From: Phoebastria nigripes
Lineage: Eukaryota; Chordata; Aves; Procellariiformes; Diomedeidae
Direction of reading: 5' to 3'
NCBI GenBank assembly: GCA_035582835.1
Contig: JAYKAV010003094.1
Coordinates: forward strand, 395,518 to 459,517
DNA: 64,000 nt
Shown: positions 50,576 through 62,177 of the stretch, one piece after another
Layout: each line of letters starts with the position of its first letter
Position numbering within the stretch: position 1 is the first letter of the stretch
Translations under genes and position numbers: made by a program
Notes under the pieces: model-generated
The model's database searches: none
What the model was told of the DNA's origin: nothing
Seen by the model: the letters and a program-made list of their open reading frames with translations, nothing else

Positions 50576-50830
50576 AATGCCACCCTCCTGCGGTGATCCT
50601 GACCATAAGACCATTGCATGTCGCAGAGCTACTGGCCCAGATAACATTGACCCTGAGAAGGCGCAGGCCTGCGCTGCGCTGCGCTGCGCTGCACATCCCG
50701 CCTGGCTGGCAGGCCTGTGGTGTGCTGCACTTGTCCCGTGGCCGCGGGGCAAACAACTAGCTCGTTGTAACAGAGGAGGCTGCAAGGCTGCAATTGCGCC
50801 ACCTGCGTGGCCTTGCCTTTATATAAAAGT
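50576..50830 (+). promoter_or_regulatory. GC-rich patch with pentamer repeat and TATA-like box
   Basis: A 250-bp GC-rich island in AT-rich DNA. It contains four exact GCGCT pentamers (50671-50690) and ends in a good TATA-like element TTTATATAAAAG (50818-50828). The arrangement is promoter- or LTR-like, but no LTR ends, target-site duplication or downstream gene are seen. Overlapping open frames on both strands reflect composition only. Confidence 0.3.
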
Positions 50831-52420
50831 GCAGCAGGAAGTTCTCCTGTCAATATCCTTCCTGTTTAACAGTAAAAATGATGAATAGCATTATTTTTAT
50901 TGTAAGAAAATCCTATAGTAGCTCAAATGACCAACGTGGGGTAACCCTTTCTACAGGCAGGGTCTGCACAGCGTGCTGCATGCTGATCAGAGGCCCATTC
51001 GATGCTGCACAACTTAGGGCTCCCAGCATCTAAAGGGAGGTAAGATTATCTGTACTATTCTCTCTTTCTTTATAGTGTTAGCTCTAATAAACAGCATTTT
51101 AAATGATACTTTACAGAGTCTGAGTGCCTTTCTAACTGGGATCATAATGGACCAGCATCTCCTGGTGCAAAACACCTCCTTTTCTGATTTTTTTCTTTTT
51201 TCAGAAATACTTGTGGGATTTCTAGCCTACTGTGAAAAAGTAACTTTAGAGGCATAGTGATGCTAGTTAAAACAAATATTTTAGAATCAAAAAAGTCCTG
51301 AGGCTGATTTTGTTCCCTTCTCCAGGTATTGTACAGCTCCAGCTGGCTTGGCAGAATTCCTTCAAGGTGGAAAAAGCAAAAAGCTGGCAAATGTAATTAT
51401 GTGTTACTCCTTTTATTATAGACCAGAATAGATAAATTTTACAGACTGGAATAGAGGTTTGCTGAGAGCATTATGCTCTTACACATCTGTATAGGAACAA
51501 GCTCTTACAAACAGTATGTACAAGTCGTTTTGTTAAAGGCAGCACATACTAATGTCATGATACGTGCTCAGGTCATATAGCAGTCACTCATGTCAATGTA
51601 TGGATCTCTACAACCAAGGCCTGCGATTAAACTGTCAAGATTCTGCTTGAAATCACTATCTCCTTGTTACAATGTCTTCTGCAGTGGCCTACTGCAGCAT
51701 CTTGCATCATTAAATATCAAATGCAAAATGAATGAAAAACCTATGATGATAAACTCGAGAACTAACATTTCTAACACTCCTGGATGTTACAAAACATGTA
51801 CTCAATGGACCCATTGATTTAAAAGTACATTGTATTCTCCCTCTTGCTTGCTTCCTTCCTCTCCTCCATAGCCTTTTTCAAAGAGATAAGGAGAAAGAGA
51901 GATTGGTATTAACTGTCCTATCGTTCAATCCCACTAACAACACCTCTTATTTCACAGGTAGCAATCATATTTTCTCTCAAATGGTTTATTTCATACACTC
52001 TTAATTAAACATGAAGCAATTATTCTCATCTTACATTTAGCATTAAATTAAATCCTCTGAACTAGGTTTCTTTCTCTTTTTCTCAAGATCTTGGAACTGA
52101 TTTGAACTAATAGATAAAGAAATCACAGAAACACTTGTGTTGAGTCAGAAGCTATGTGTTATGAGTTGCTTATGTTTTATAATGACTAGGCACTCAATTT
52201 TTTTAGTTTTAGATAGCTGCAGAAACCAGGAGTAATTTCAGGTCTTTAATGATAGACAACTTTTCTACTCATTTTCATTAACTCTTTGCTGGTAGAAAGG
52301 AAGAAGATTATATTGCCAGCTCTACTACAACTATTTTGTGTTGGTTTAAATTTATCCTTACTCATGCTGCAAACTCTTAACACTTATAATGAATTTTGGT
52401 AATCCCAACCTGGGATCACA
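50831..52420. other. Intergenic, nothing recognised
   Basis: About 1.6 kb, AT-rich; no supported feature. Confidence 0.65.
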
Positions 52421-52429
52421 AGAAAACAA

Positions 52430-53340
52430 GGCTTGAGATGCCATGGGAGAGGATGAGATGCCACAGGCCAGGATGAGGTGTGGTGATGCTTGGTGAGGTG
52501 AACTGAGTCCCAGCAGTGGTGTAAACGCCTGGAGGGGAGAGAGAAATCATGGTGGGTGAACTGCTCGGGGACTGACTCCTCCGCGTGCCTCCAAGGGCAA
52601 AGCCTCTTCTATGGTGGCCAGGAGCAGGACCGGCTGTGCCCTTACAGACCATCACCGTGGCTCCCCTCAGGGTGCTGTGCAAGGCCACGGCTGGCATAGG
52701 AGTGGAACGGTGTTTGCTCCAAACTAGTGTCAGGCTCAAGAGAAAAGGTCTGGCCATTACCAAAAATGCTGCAGAGGCACCTATGTGTGTTTGAAATCTT
52801 ACTTTTAACGTGCACTCACTTATGCAAGGCAGTTGCCGAGTGCTTCTTTGTGCGTGTTTGTAAAGGCTGAACCTGCGCATGTTTTATCAGGAAGTGAGAA
52901 ACACTTGCACAGGGTGCCCATCAGTCCTTGTCTCCAGTGGTCAGATGTTGCAGCACCGCTAAGGCCCAGGTCTGCCAGCTTCGAGATGCAAAGATTGAAA
53001 TCACCCCTTTGGCTAGGGAAGTCTTTCTGTCATGCTCAAAAAGCCATGGCTGGGTCCAGATGCAGTGGGTTTGGGTGAGTTCAAATGCAGTGCCGTGTCC
53101 AGTGCCGATGGGTGTGCAGGCCATGGAACTCCCTGGGGCGTGCAGTGGGATGGGGATGTGTGGTGGGGCTGCATGCTGTGGGCAGGGGCCATGCAATGGT
53201 GCTGCATGCTGCCGCTACAGAGTGTGTGGCACGTGTGGGGGCAGACCTCACCACTTTGGGAGAAGGAGACTGGAAATTGCCTGGAGTCAGGGTTTCCCAT
53301 TCGTGCTGGAACTTCATTTTTGACGTAGCCCTGTTCACTG
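52430..53340. other. GC-rich unclassified sequence, possible old repeat
   Basis: About 900 bp, markedly more GC-rich than its surroundings, with internal short repeats (GATGCCAT/GATGCCAC near 52437-52463; GCATGCTG with GCAGGGGCCATG near 53160-53210). Open frames of 95-154 codons occur on both strands and in several frames at once, which argues against a real gene. It may be an unrecognised insertion. Confidence 0.35.
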
Positions 53341-54882
53341 TCAGTACATTAGATTGTAGAGCTACAGTCTGATCTCTTCCCTTGTGGATCTGTGAAATCA
53401 TCTCTTTACTGCTCTTACCGTGTCCTCCATGAACTTCTGTCCTCCCCTCCTGTTCTGCCTGCTGCTTCTTTCAGTCCCTCGTCTGCATCTTTTATCCTTG
53501 AGTAGCCTTTCAGGGACCAAATGCATAGCTAATTATTTGCTTCTAGCCCTCTTCCTTTACTGTGCTTTTCCCCGTGTTTAAATCTACCTTATTGTAGCCT
53601 CTCCTTGGCAGGAGTTCTCTTGCTTTTCTTTCACTTTTCTTCTCCTATTGTTATCTCTTGATTACAAGTTAAAAGCTGACAGCTTTTAAGTAAGGGATGG
53701 TAACTTACTCAATACTTAGTAACATGATGTCAAGCTGTGACAGTTCTGTTGAAGAATTAAAAAAAGTTGGGGTTCACACACTCTTCTTGTCTGTAGTAAG
53801 ATGTTATGAGTATTAATCCTTCATATGTCGAGAATGGAAGATTAAAGAACAATTCCAGTTAATTCACATTTCTTTCTATCTTCTTCCCTTCCCCCAGCCC
53901 CCCCTCAGTGCCACTCAAACCCTTCAGTTTCCATTGAATAAAATAGGATATCATATTTCTTGTCAGGTGCTTTCATGCAGGTATAATTTCTTCATGCATG
54001 CTTACTCATCTCTGGAGGTTAAATCAGTGGTTTTCAGGAAAGCAACATAGTGGATGTAACTGGAATGGGACCAAGTTCCAGAACTGAGATCTTGTTGTTT
54101 TCAAATTTGGAAAATTATGGCATCTACATAAAATAAAGAGTACTGTAACTATTTTTATAGAAGCAATGCATTTAAAAAACCTGCCTTTTAGAGAACTTGA
54201 TAGTAGTAAGATCCAGGGGGAATGAATCCTGCCTTTCATTATATCAAGCAAAAGTTTTGTCACTGATTTCAGTGGGGCAAGATTTTGCTTGGACACACTT
54301 GAAACAGAGAATTAAGGTCAGTTTTGAAGGCACTGACACTATTCGGAATTTACTGAAACATCAAACATACTGTTCAGAAAGTACAGCAGAACTACTGTGG
54401 TAGATAAATGCATTGTACCATTTCGACTTAAAAAAAATTGGAAACAACTGTCCATTTTTGAGCTCTAATTAAAGAACTCTACTTTTGAGAACTGCTGCAG
54501 TGGCTCAGATTTATAATAATCTCAACAAATATGTCTGGTGGTATCACTGTTTTTATCTGTCATGTAATTTTTTATATCTTAACCAAAGCAGAGGAAGGAA
54601 AAGGCAAATTGACACAAGCTAGTTACTGTATATGTGTGTTTAATTTCTTATCTTTTGAATGGTTTCAGTTGTGTATAAGCATATCCTAGGTCGGTGTATG
54701 GCAAACCTAGAGGAATTGCTAATAGGTTGATTTTGAACATTATATAGCTATATTAATTTCCTTCATATAGTCATCATAAGTTCTTGGGTTTTTTAGGTGC
54801 AGTGCTAAACTACTGAAGAGTATGATTCTAAATTACTTAAGTAAAAAGCAAGAGAGAAATACATGATGATAGTTCAGACTGA
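53341..54882. other. Intergenic, nothing recognised
   Basis: About 1.5 kb, with some pyrimidine-rich phrases (53430-53650) but no supported feature. Confidence 0.65.
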
Positions 54883-54887
54883 CACAT

Positions 54888-55456
54888 TGTCCTGGTTCCG
54901 GCTGGGACAGAGTTAACTTTCTTCCCAGTAGCTGAGTGTATGTGTGCTGTGTTTTGGGTTTGGTATAATAGGAGCGTTGATGGCACATTGACGTTTTGGG
55001 TGTTGCTGAGTGGTGCTTGCACCGGGCACTTTTCGGCCTCCCATGCCCTGCCAGGTGCATGGGAAGCTGGCGGGGGGGAGCATAGCCGGTGTGGTTGACC
55101 CAGCTGGCCAATGGGGTATTCCATACCATGTGACGTCATGCTCAGTATAAAAACTAAGTGTAGGGGCGGCTCTGCGTCCTGGGACAGGCTCTTGCGTTTT
55201 GGGCAACGTGTCGGTTCAGCGGGTAGCGGGCAGTTGCATTGTGCACCGCCTGCTTTGTATATCCTATTGCTGTTGTTGTTATCACTGTTATTATTACTGT
55301 TCTACTTTGTTTTATTTCAATTATTAAACTGTTTTTATCTCAATCCGCGAGTTTTCCTACTCGTGCCCTCCCGATTCTCTCCCCCATCCCACCGGAGCCG
55401 GGGGGTGAGCGAGCAGCTGCGTGGTGTTTAGGTGCTGCCAGGGTTAAACCACGACA
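54888..55456 (+). mobile_element. Solo LTR of an endogenous retrovirus, copy 2
   Basis: 569 bp from TGTCCTGG to CCACGACA with a perfect 5-bp target-site duplication CACAT (54883-54887 and 55457-55461). It keeps GGCCAATGGGG, TGACGTCA (55131-55138), TATAAAAA (55146-55153) and ATTAAA (55323-55328). The region between the TATA box and the polyadenylation signal differs completely from copy 1 and resembles copy 3, so two LTR subfamilies are present. Confidence 0.93.
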
Positions 55457-55461
55457 CACAT

Positions 55462-58400
55462 TAATCATCGGTGTTAAAGATCATCTTTTTACTTCCTGCT
55501 AGCTCTTATAAAAAAATCTGAAACCTTCAAAAGCATAGGAAGCTTAACTTCCTTCTTTTATGTAAAAATTTTGCAAGAGAAGAAACAACATGTCTGTTTC
55601 TAGACTTCTGTGGTTTTGCAGTGAAATGTTGCTTTCATCTGAAATATTTTATTTAGATGTGGAAACAAAAATCAATTGATCATAGAACTTATGTGTCCTG
55701 TCTTTCCCTAATCATATCTACAAACTCAGTCTTATTCATTCACTGGTACAAGTGAAAATGACAGTTCATGTATTACTGGGGATAGACTGAGAGTTTTAAA
55801 AATATTTTGTTTGAGATGCTAATTAAAATTAATTGGCATTGGATCTTAATTAGTTCATGGACTTAATATTATGCCAACAATGTAAATTTCTTTCAGTCTG
55901 CACGTGATTCTTCATTCATGAAGCTTGAGTTTTCATTTTACTCCTTGTGAGCTGCTTATTTCTATTGCACTTTGTAACTTCAGCATCTATATGTATTTCA
56001 GTTTTGAGTAATCATTTCTAATACTTTTAACTTCAAGTAAATTACTTTGCTGGGAAGAATGACCAAATTAGAAAATAAAGCATAAACTGAATTTATCTTA
56101 ATGACTTGGAAAACCAAACCTCAGATGGATGTGAATGTTTCAAAATATAAGCTAAATTCAACACAAAATGGGGGGGTGGGAGGGAAAGAATTCCACTGGT
56201 TTGCTATTAACTTACTCTGTTAGTTGGAATAGGGAGAAATAATCTTTGTCCCTTTTGCCCCTGGGAAAGCTACAGATGTGCTTGTCCTAACTATAGATCT
56301 GTGGATGTTCATCCTGGTCTAACCCCTTTTGGAAATTAATGGAAGCAAAACAGTTGAATAGTTTGAGAATATGTGCACAATTATTAAGTGTCACTTAGTC
56401 ACTTAACAGTGAGTTTTAGTGTTAATACACATTTATTATCTTTGAAAAGTACATACTTTCATAATTTATTAAAATTATCAATGTGCTAATTTATAATAAT
56501 AACCACACTAGAAATTCTACTAGCATTAGATGCTGCTATGTATCAATTTTTCAGAGCTGGCGGTTGATAATGTATAACTACGGTAGTTAAAAACCCTTTG
56601 GTAGCATTAAGAATTTGAGGGCCAGAAAGCTGTTCAATTTGTTTTGTTCTTGGGCTTTCATGTTGTCTTCTGTCAAGGGGGTTAATGGAAGAAGTGATCT
56701 TGGGCAGTGTGAATTCTCATCAGATGCCTTCCACCTAGATGCCCCATTGTATAAAATAGAAGTTTTTAATCATCTTCTCCACTGACAAAAGCAAGCGTCA
56801 GTTTTTGATGAAATACATGAAATTGAACATCTCTGACAGGAAAATAGCCCCTTAAAATAAACCAGTTTCCTCTGGAAACACTGTCTTGTTTTTCCACTAG
56901 TGGAATTTGTATTATAAAATCTTGATAGCTTACTTGGAATGTTTAAAGAATAACACCTACCTATTGCTGCCATTTAGTAAAAAAAAAAATTAAAAAATAT
57001 TAATTTTGTGCTGGCTAGTGTCATATATTTTTGGGGGAGCTGATCAGTTTTTGGACTAGTGATTTGAGTTAATTTAATCTGCTGGTGAATGCTAATTCTT
57101 CATATTATTTACCATCTTAAATATGTTAGTGCAGTAATGGAAATTTGCTTTTATGAGCTATTAGAAAACTTATGTGTTTCAGGTGAAGGATGACAGTGGT
57201 TTTCTGTAGCCAATAGTACATAGATTTGAATTTGCCTGGTATGCTGTAAACAGATTGCTAATCCTTATAGTTGGCAGTCTAGTAGCTCTGAAGATGTATT
57301 TTATATTCTGTGGCTGGGATTATTGAAGTATTTAAAAAATCATGGTGATCTGCCTACATTCTGGAATTTATAAGCAAGAAAATGTGTTTGTGTAAATACA
57401 AGAAAAGTCTGAAAGGCAACAATAGGATTTCTTTTTTAATCAATTGCTGATGGTTCATAAAATATAATGCAACACTGAAAAAGGGTCTAAACCATTTTTT
57501 TGTCTGCTACACTTGTTAAATAATGACATATATGTGCTTGACTTGCCTAAATGAGTAATGTACTCTTCAACAAAATAACTAATTTTAGCTTTCATAATGT
57601 TGAACATTTCATAATCCAGTGTCAGTGGATACTCCATTACTTTCAACANAAGCCAAATCTAGTACTTATTCTGTATCAGATGATTTATCAACTCTGAGAT
57701 CATTATAATGTCCCCTTTGCTGCGTAACTGAAGCTTAAGAGGCAAGTTAGGGCAACAAACTAATTTTCCTGTTTCTCTTGAAGTAGTAAAGGATATTTTT
57801 CGATTCCTTGCTCTTTTTTTGTATTTCTTTCTCTCTTTTACTCTCCTTTTTTTCACCTTTTTCCCCTTTTTCTTTCCTTTCTTATTCTGTGCTATTTTTA
57901 CCTGTAGCTCTGGAAAAAGATAAGCCAAGTGAGTTTTCCTCTCTATCTGCAAATCTCACAGCTTTCAGAACACTCGTCTCCAGTAACAGCCTCAAAGCTT
58001 TTGCCTTGTTGCTGAGAGACCCCATCTCCTGACCTTACAAGCTCTGCTTGTTGAGGCTGACAGCTTCATTCAGCACTACTGAGAAATGTAGCAAATAGTT
58101 GGCTTTGTGGATGGAGATATGCTTTTTCAGGAGAATTTGACTTGGGAATCTTGAAGATTAGTGTAAGATTCTGACTTTGACTTGGTGTTCACAGAGGAAT
58201 CAGTGCACCAGTGAGAGCTGTGGGCTGGTTTGTGGTTTTTTGTTGGGTTTTTTTGTTTGTTTTCTGCCTTTTTTTTTCTTTTTTTTAAATAAGCTACTCA
58301 TGTTACCTGCAGGTCAGGATGCTGTGGTTTTCTGACCAATGGTACTTGGTCTGGTAAACACAGGAGAGTGGTAGCATTGCTGACTGCATCATCGACTCAG

Positions 58401-58800
58401 TACCTCATTCAGGCTTGTTTGTTTATTTATTGCACAACATAGAGGTAATTTACATTTGGATTGCAGTGTAGCTAGTGATATCTCCCATTTGGCACTGCTG
58501 AGTAAGGTGAGTTGACGGTTGTCCAATGGGGAGTGTTTCTTTAAGGCTTTCTTTACAATCTTATAATGTTCTGTAGCATAAAAATGAATAATAACAAATT
58601 TATCAGAGCAGCTATTTCAAAGCCGTACAAAAAAAGAGCGGGGGTAAAACCTGTTGAAATATTTGTTCTCTATGAAAGTTAGTAGATAGGAGCTGCTTCT
58701 ATGCCATGACCGCTGTGCAAAGCTGAGGTGAAAAGCCATCCCTGCAAACACGGGAATGTGGCAAATGCTCTTATCTGCTGTCTGTCCCTCTAAGGTTTTG
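55462..58800. other. Intergenic, low-complexity tracts only
   Basis: AT-rich. A polypyrimidine tract runs at 57809-57888 and T-rich sequence at 58235-58287; an isolated N lies at 57650. A lysine-rich open frame on the minus strand is simply the complement of the pyrimidine tract. No exon recognised. Confidence 0.65.
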
Positions 58801-58984
58801 AGACTCCTCCATTTATTAAGTGAACCCAGAGTGCTGCCTGGGGAGCCCAGCTCTGAGGCACCGCTCATTTTGGTATCCTGCAGAGCAGCAAGGGAGCGTG
58901 GATAGCAGGTTCGTGGCAAGCTCCCCTTCTACAAGAGCTGGCCAGATCCGAGTGGCTCTTCGGAGCCACTCATTACTAATACAA

Positions 58985-59200
58985 AACCCCTATAGTTTCT
59001 CTGCAACAGCTGACGTCATACTTAAAGCGCTTGTAAATAAGGACCCACGTCCTGCCAGCCCCGGTGTTCAGCCCGCCTGTTTCCCGCAGAGGCGGCCCGG
59101 CTCCCCAGCGCCGCGGCGGGCGCGGCCCCAGCAGAGGGCGGTGCGCTTCCGCGGGCCGCCGGCAGCGGTCGGCAGGGTGCTCTTGGTTTAGATTTGTAAA
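58985..59200. promoter_or_regulatory. Small CpG-rich element with CRE and E-box (candidate promoter)
   Basis: GC- and CpG-rich between about 59040 and 59190. At its left edge a perfect cAMP-response element TGACGTCA (59011-59018) overlaps an E-box CAGCTG (59007-59012). It lies about 13 kb from the WDR17 island. In mammals GPM6A is transcribed divergently from this side, so this could be an upstream promoter of that gene or of a non-coding RNA. No GPM6A coding sequence was found in the window. Confidence 0.45.
59128..59143 (+). promoter_or_regulatory. CTCF-like binding motif
   Basis: CCAGCAGAGGGCGGTG matches the vertebrate CTCF core (CCASYAGRKGGCRS) at essentially every position. Located within the CpG-rich element between WDR17 and its neighbour, a sensible place for a domain boundary; occupancy is not known. 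Confidence 0.55.
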
Positions 59201-59532
59201 CGCTTGTATAAACTGTTTCCCGTCGCTTTCTGTCTCCTTTTAGTTGTAACTTTTCTTCGCTGAGAATTCCTGAAGAGCAGAGCACAATTTTTAACTAGAG
59301 AGCATTTAAAAACAGTGGAAAAGAATGAAAGTGAGAACATGATCTGGAATAAGTTTGTCTCTTTCTTTACTATATTTAATTCTGTCTTTCCCTTTCCAGT
59401 AGCCTGTGGTAGTTTCCTCTGTTCTATAAAAAAAAAAGCAATGACTACGTCATCTCTTTTTAATGTGAGTGGAAATCACTTTTCTTCGAGAAGGAGAGTG
59501 AAGCGAGGTTGATCATGTTTTTCTCCCAGCAG

Positions 59533-59806
59533 GACGTGCTGAATGTGGGTGCATCTGCCTGCCTGCAGATGGAGAACTGGAGGATAAGATGAGGTCTAAT
59601 AGAGAGCACGTCATGGGGGAGGACACAGAAGACAACGCAGTTCCTAATCTTAGACAGGAATTTCTTGAAGTCAAAATTGTTGATCTTGATTCAAGTCACT
59701 GTCCCATCATAAAACTAGCTGCTTTTTTCTGCTTGATTAGAGATGATTTTGTTCATGGAGGAGTGCAGTTTGTATTGAAGCCAATGCATATCAAGCCAGT
59801 GCTAGG
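59533..59806 (+). other. Exon-like open segment (hypothetical)
   Basis: A strong acceptor (TTTTTCTCCCAGCAG) precedes 59533 and a fair donor (GTGCTAG then gtaaat) follows 59806. The frame containing ATG 59589 is open across the whole interval (and back to 59502), reading for example GELEDKMRSNREHVMGEDTE and FLEVKIVDLDSSHCPIIKLA. No domain or homologue recognised. It is 350 bp downstream of the CpG/CTCF element on the strand expected for a divergent neighbour. An open run of this size can arise by chance in a window this long. Confidence 0.2.
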
Positions 59807-60277
59807 TAAATAAGGGCGATGTAAAGCAAGGACCAGGAAGGCACGTGAGAGGTAGGAGCACTGTGTTGGCTGACCTTGTTTTATGGAACTTCACCCTGGA
59901 AAAAACAATCTCTCTCTCAGCATCTCTGAAAAGAAGTTGTGCCGAAGCCTTTTTAAATAGCCTTTCCGACAGGTCTTCATTAATTGCAACAGGCTGAGTT
60001 AAAATTCAAGGGGCTTTTATTAAAACACTAACAGAATTGGCTTATAGCCTTTCTCAAAAACTGGGGAAACTAAATCCAATCATCTGGGCACTATATGCAT
60101 ACTCTATCTCTGCTTAGAGGTAGAGAACCAAATAATACTTTTTGAGGGTGGGGAGAGGGAGGAGAAGGGAGAAGGTTGGGGAGAGGAGAGCAAAAAGAGC
60201 TTATCACATCACTTTCACTGCTTATCATTTTCACCCTTCTTCTAGTTTGGCTCCAATACAAGTTTCTAAGGCTCTAC
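59807..60277. other. Intergenic, nothing recognised
   Basis: About 470 bp with a G/A-rich run near 60147-60190; no supported feature. Confidence 0.6.
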
Positions 60278-60282
60278 CACTT

Positions 60283-60803
60283 TGTTGTGGTTTAACCCGG
60301 CAGGCAGCCAAACACCACACAGCCGCTCGCTCACTCCCCCCTCCCCTCAGTGGGATGGAGGAGAGAATCGGAAAAAAAAAGGTAAAATTTGTGGATTGAG
60401 ATAAAGACAGTTTAATAAAACAGAAAAGGAAGGGAAAATAATGATAATAATAACAATGATGGAATACACAAAATGAGTGATACACAATGCAATTGCTCAC
60501 CACCCACTGAGTGATACCCAAGCAGCGATCGCTACTTCCTGGACCATGCCTCCTATTTATATATTGAGCATGACATCATATGGTATGGAATACCCCGTTG
60601 GCCAGTTGGGCTAGCTGTCCCGGCTATGCTCCCTCCCAGCTTCCTGTGCACCGGGCAGAGCATGGGAAGCTGAAAAGTCCTTGACTAGTAGACTACTTAG
60701 CAATAACTAAAAACATCAGTGTGTTATCAACATTCTTTTCATACTAAATCCAAAACACAGCACTAGGAAGAAAATTAGCTCTATCCCAGCCGAAACCAGG
60801 ACA
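60283..60803 (-). mobile_element. Solo LTR of an endogenous retrovirus, copy 3 (mosaic)
   Basis: 521 bp, reverse orientation, with perfect 5-bp target-site duplication CACTT (60278-60282 and 60804-60808). The minus strand reads TGTCCTGGTTTCGGC to AAACCACAACA. The U3 half matches copy 1 (including TAGTCTACTAGTCAAGGACT), while the part after the TATA box matches copy 2 (AATTGCATTGTG). The cAMP-response element is mutated to TGATGTCA (60571-60578 on the complement) and about 17 bp near the U3 start are missing. ATTAAA complement at 60411-60416. Confidence 0.92.
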
Positions 60804-62160
60804 CACTTAACATGGCTTAGACTTATAGGTGGGGATCTTCAAAGGATTTGTGAATGATCCTGAAGGATGTGTTCTGTCCATTGGTTGTTTTTACAAGTTA
60901 TTCTGATTAACTTCTGCATTTCAAGAGGGGAAAAAGGTCTGGAGGGATCGATGTAGAATCTGTGCCGTGGAAGGGAAACTCCCTATATAGTTTTCTGCCC
61001 TCTTCAAAAGCTTTTGTTGGTCTTTATCCAGAACTTGTTTTACCAGGTCTGCAAACTGAAGCATTGTGCTAAGGTGTCTGCTGACTTGCAGTACAGCTTG
61101 GTTATCCAAATACTCCAGATATTGTGAAATGGGATATTATCTCTTGGTAGACCTTATCAAGGTCCTTATGTCCTTCTGTTCAGCTTCCCTTATTTCACAG
61201 CAAGTCTTTTGAAGCATCTCAGGTTCTCAGTCTCAGTCCCTCTGAAAACCTTGAGGAGGGACTGCTTTTTTCCTTTGGTCTTCAGGTCAGCACACTTATA
61301 CACAGATACAGGCTTAGGAAGCCTTTATGGTATCGTGCTTGGCATAAAAAGGTAGGGAAATNTATGAGGAAAATGTAGGGAATTTTTATTCTAGGGACTT
61401 TAACTGTGGCACAGCATGAGGTTGTGATGCAGATTGTGATCTGGTAATCAACCTGGGTAAAAATACAAAGTTCTAATAAATGAGTGAGGATTGCTTATAA
61501 TATTACAACCTCATTTTCCAATCAAGGTATTGCTGATTTTAGTTTGTTTTGGAAAGCCTGTATTGTAACCTGGAGCTTGTAAACTGTAGTCTGGGATCTT
61601 ATTGAGGAATAGCTCATATACCTGCACAAGAAAACAGAGTAAAAAATTTCTGTCCCTGTCAGTCAGAGCCCTCAAACTCCACTCTTTTAAAGAAATAATG
61701 TATAATAGTACGTAGTGTAATGGTTCCTCCTGCTCTGAAATCCTTTCCTTGTAATGAAGGAAAAGCAAATGTGTTACTGATGTCATACTGGGGCTTTTTC
61801 TAGTTTCAAGTGCAATTTCCTTGTATTGTATTCTCTGCTTCTCAAACTAAAATCTTATGAACTGATTTCTTTCATGTAGATCTGTTTGTGCCACTGCCAG
61901 CCAGCATGCACTGAAGGCTGCAAAATGCCAGTATGTACTCTGTATTTATTTCATAGAAACAGATCTAAAAATGTAAAAGTGATTTGTGCAGTGCTTTTAA
62001 CTTGAACATAGTTCCGTTAATTTGTGCATGTTTCTATTATCAATCACCATGCTCTGCATATAGGATGATAATCCTGTGTAGGAGCGCTGGTTTTTAAATT
62101 GCTGCCCATATAATATTACTTTTCCTTTATTTAGTAATTTGTTTGCTCATAGAGCTGTTC
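60804..62160. other. Intergenic with two unexplained minus-strand open frames
   Basis: Minus-strand frames 60921-61133 (includes VSRHLSTMLQFADLVKQVL and ENYIGSFPSTAQILHRSL) and 61514-61630 (includes VYELFLNKIPDYSLQAPGYN after a TTCTTGTGCAG acceptor-like site) look protein-like but are short and match nothing I know. Isolated N at 61363. Nothing else recognised. Confidence 0.3.
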
Positions 62161-62177
62161 CTAGTAAAAGCAGAGCC

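Noticed and set aside
52416..53401. Secreted or structural proteins in the GC-rich block
   Set aside because: Several mutually overlapping frames on both strands are equally open, so none has specific support.
57659..57952. Lysine-rich 97-codon minus-strand frame
   Set aside because: It is the complement of a polypyrimidine tract (57809-57888); low complexity only.
59315..59512. Frame beginning MEKNESENM as GPM6A exon 1
   Set aside because: The expected first GPM6A coding exon reads MEENMEEGQTQK before a donor; this frame does not, so I did not assign it.
60804..61786. Fragments beside LTR copy 3 as internal retroviral genes
   Set aside because: The LTR has matching target-site duplications on both sides, so it is a solo LTR and the fragments lie outside it.
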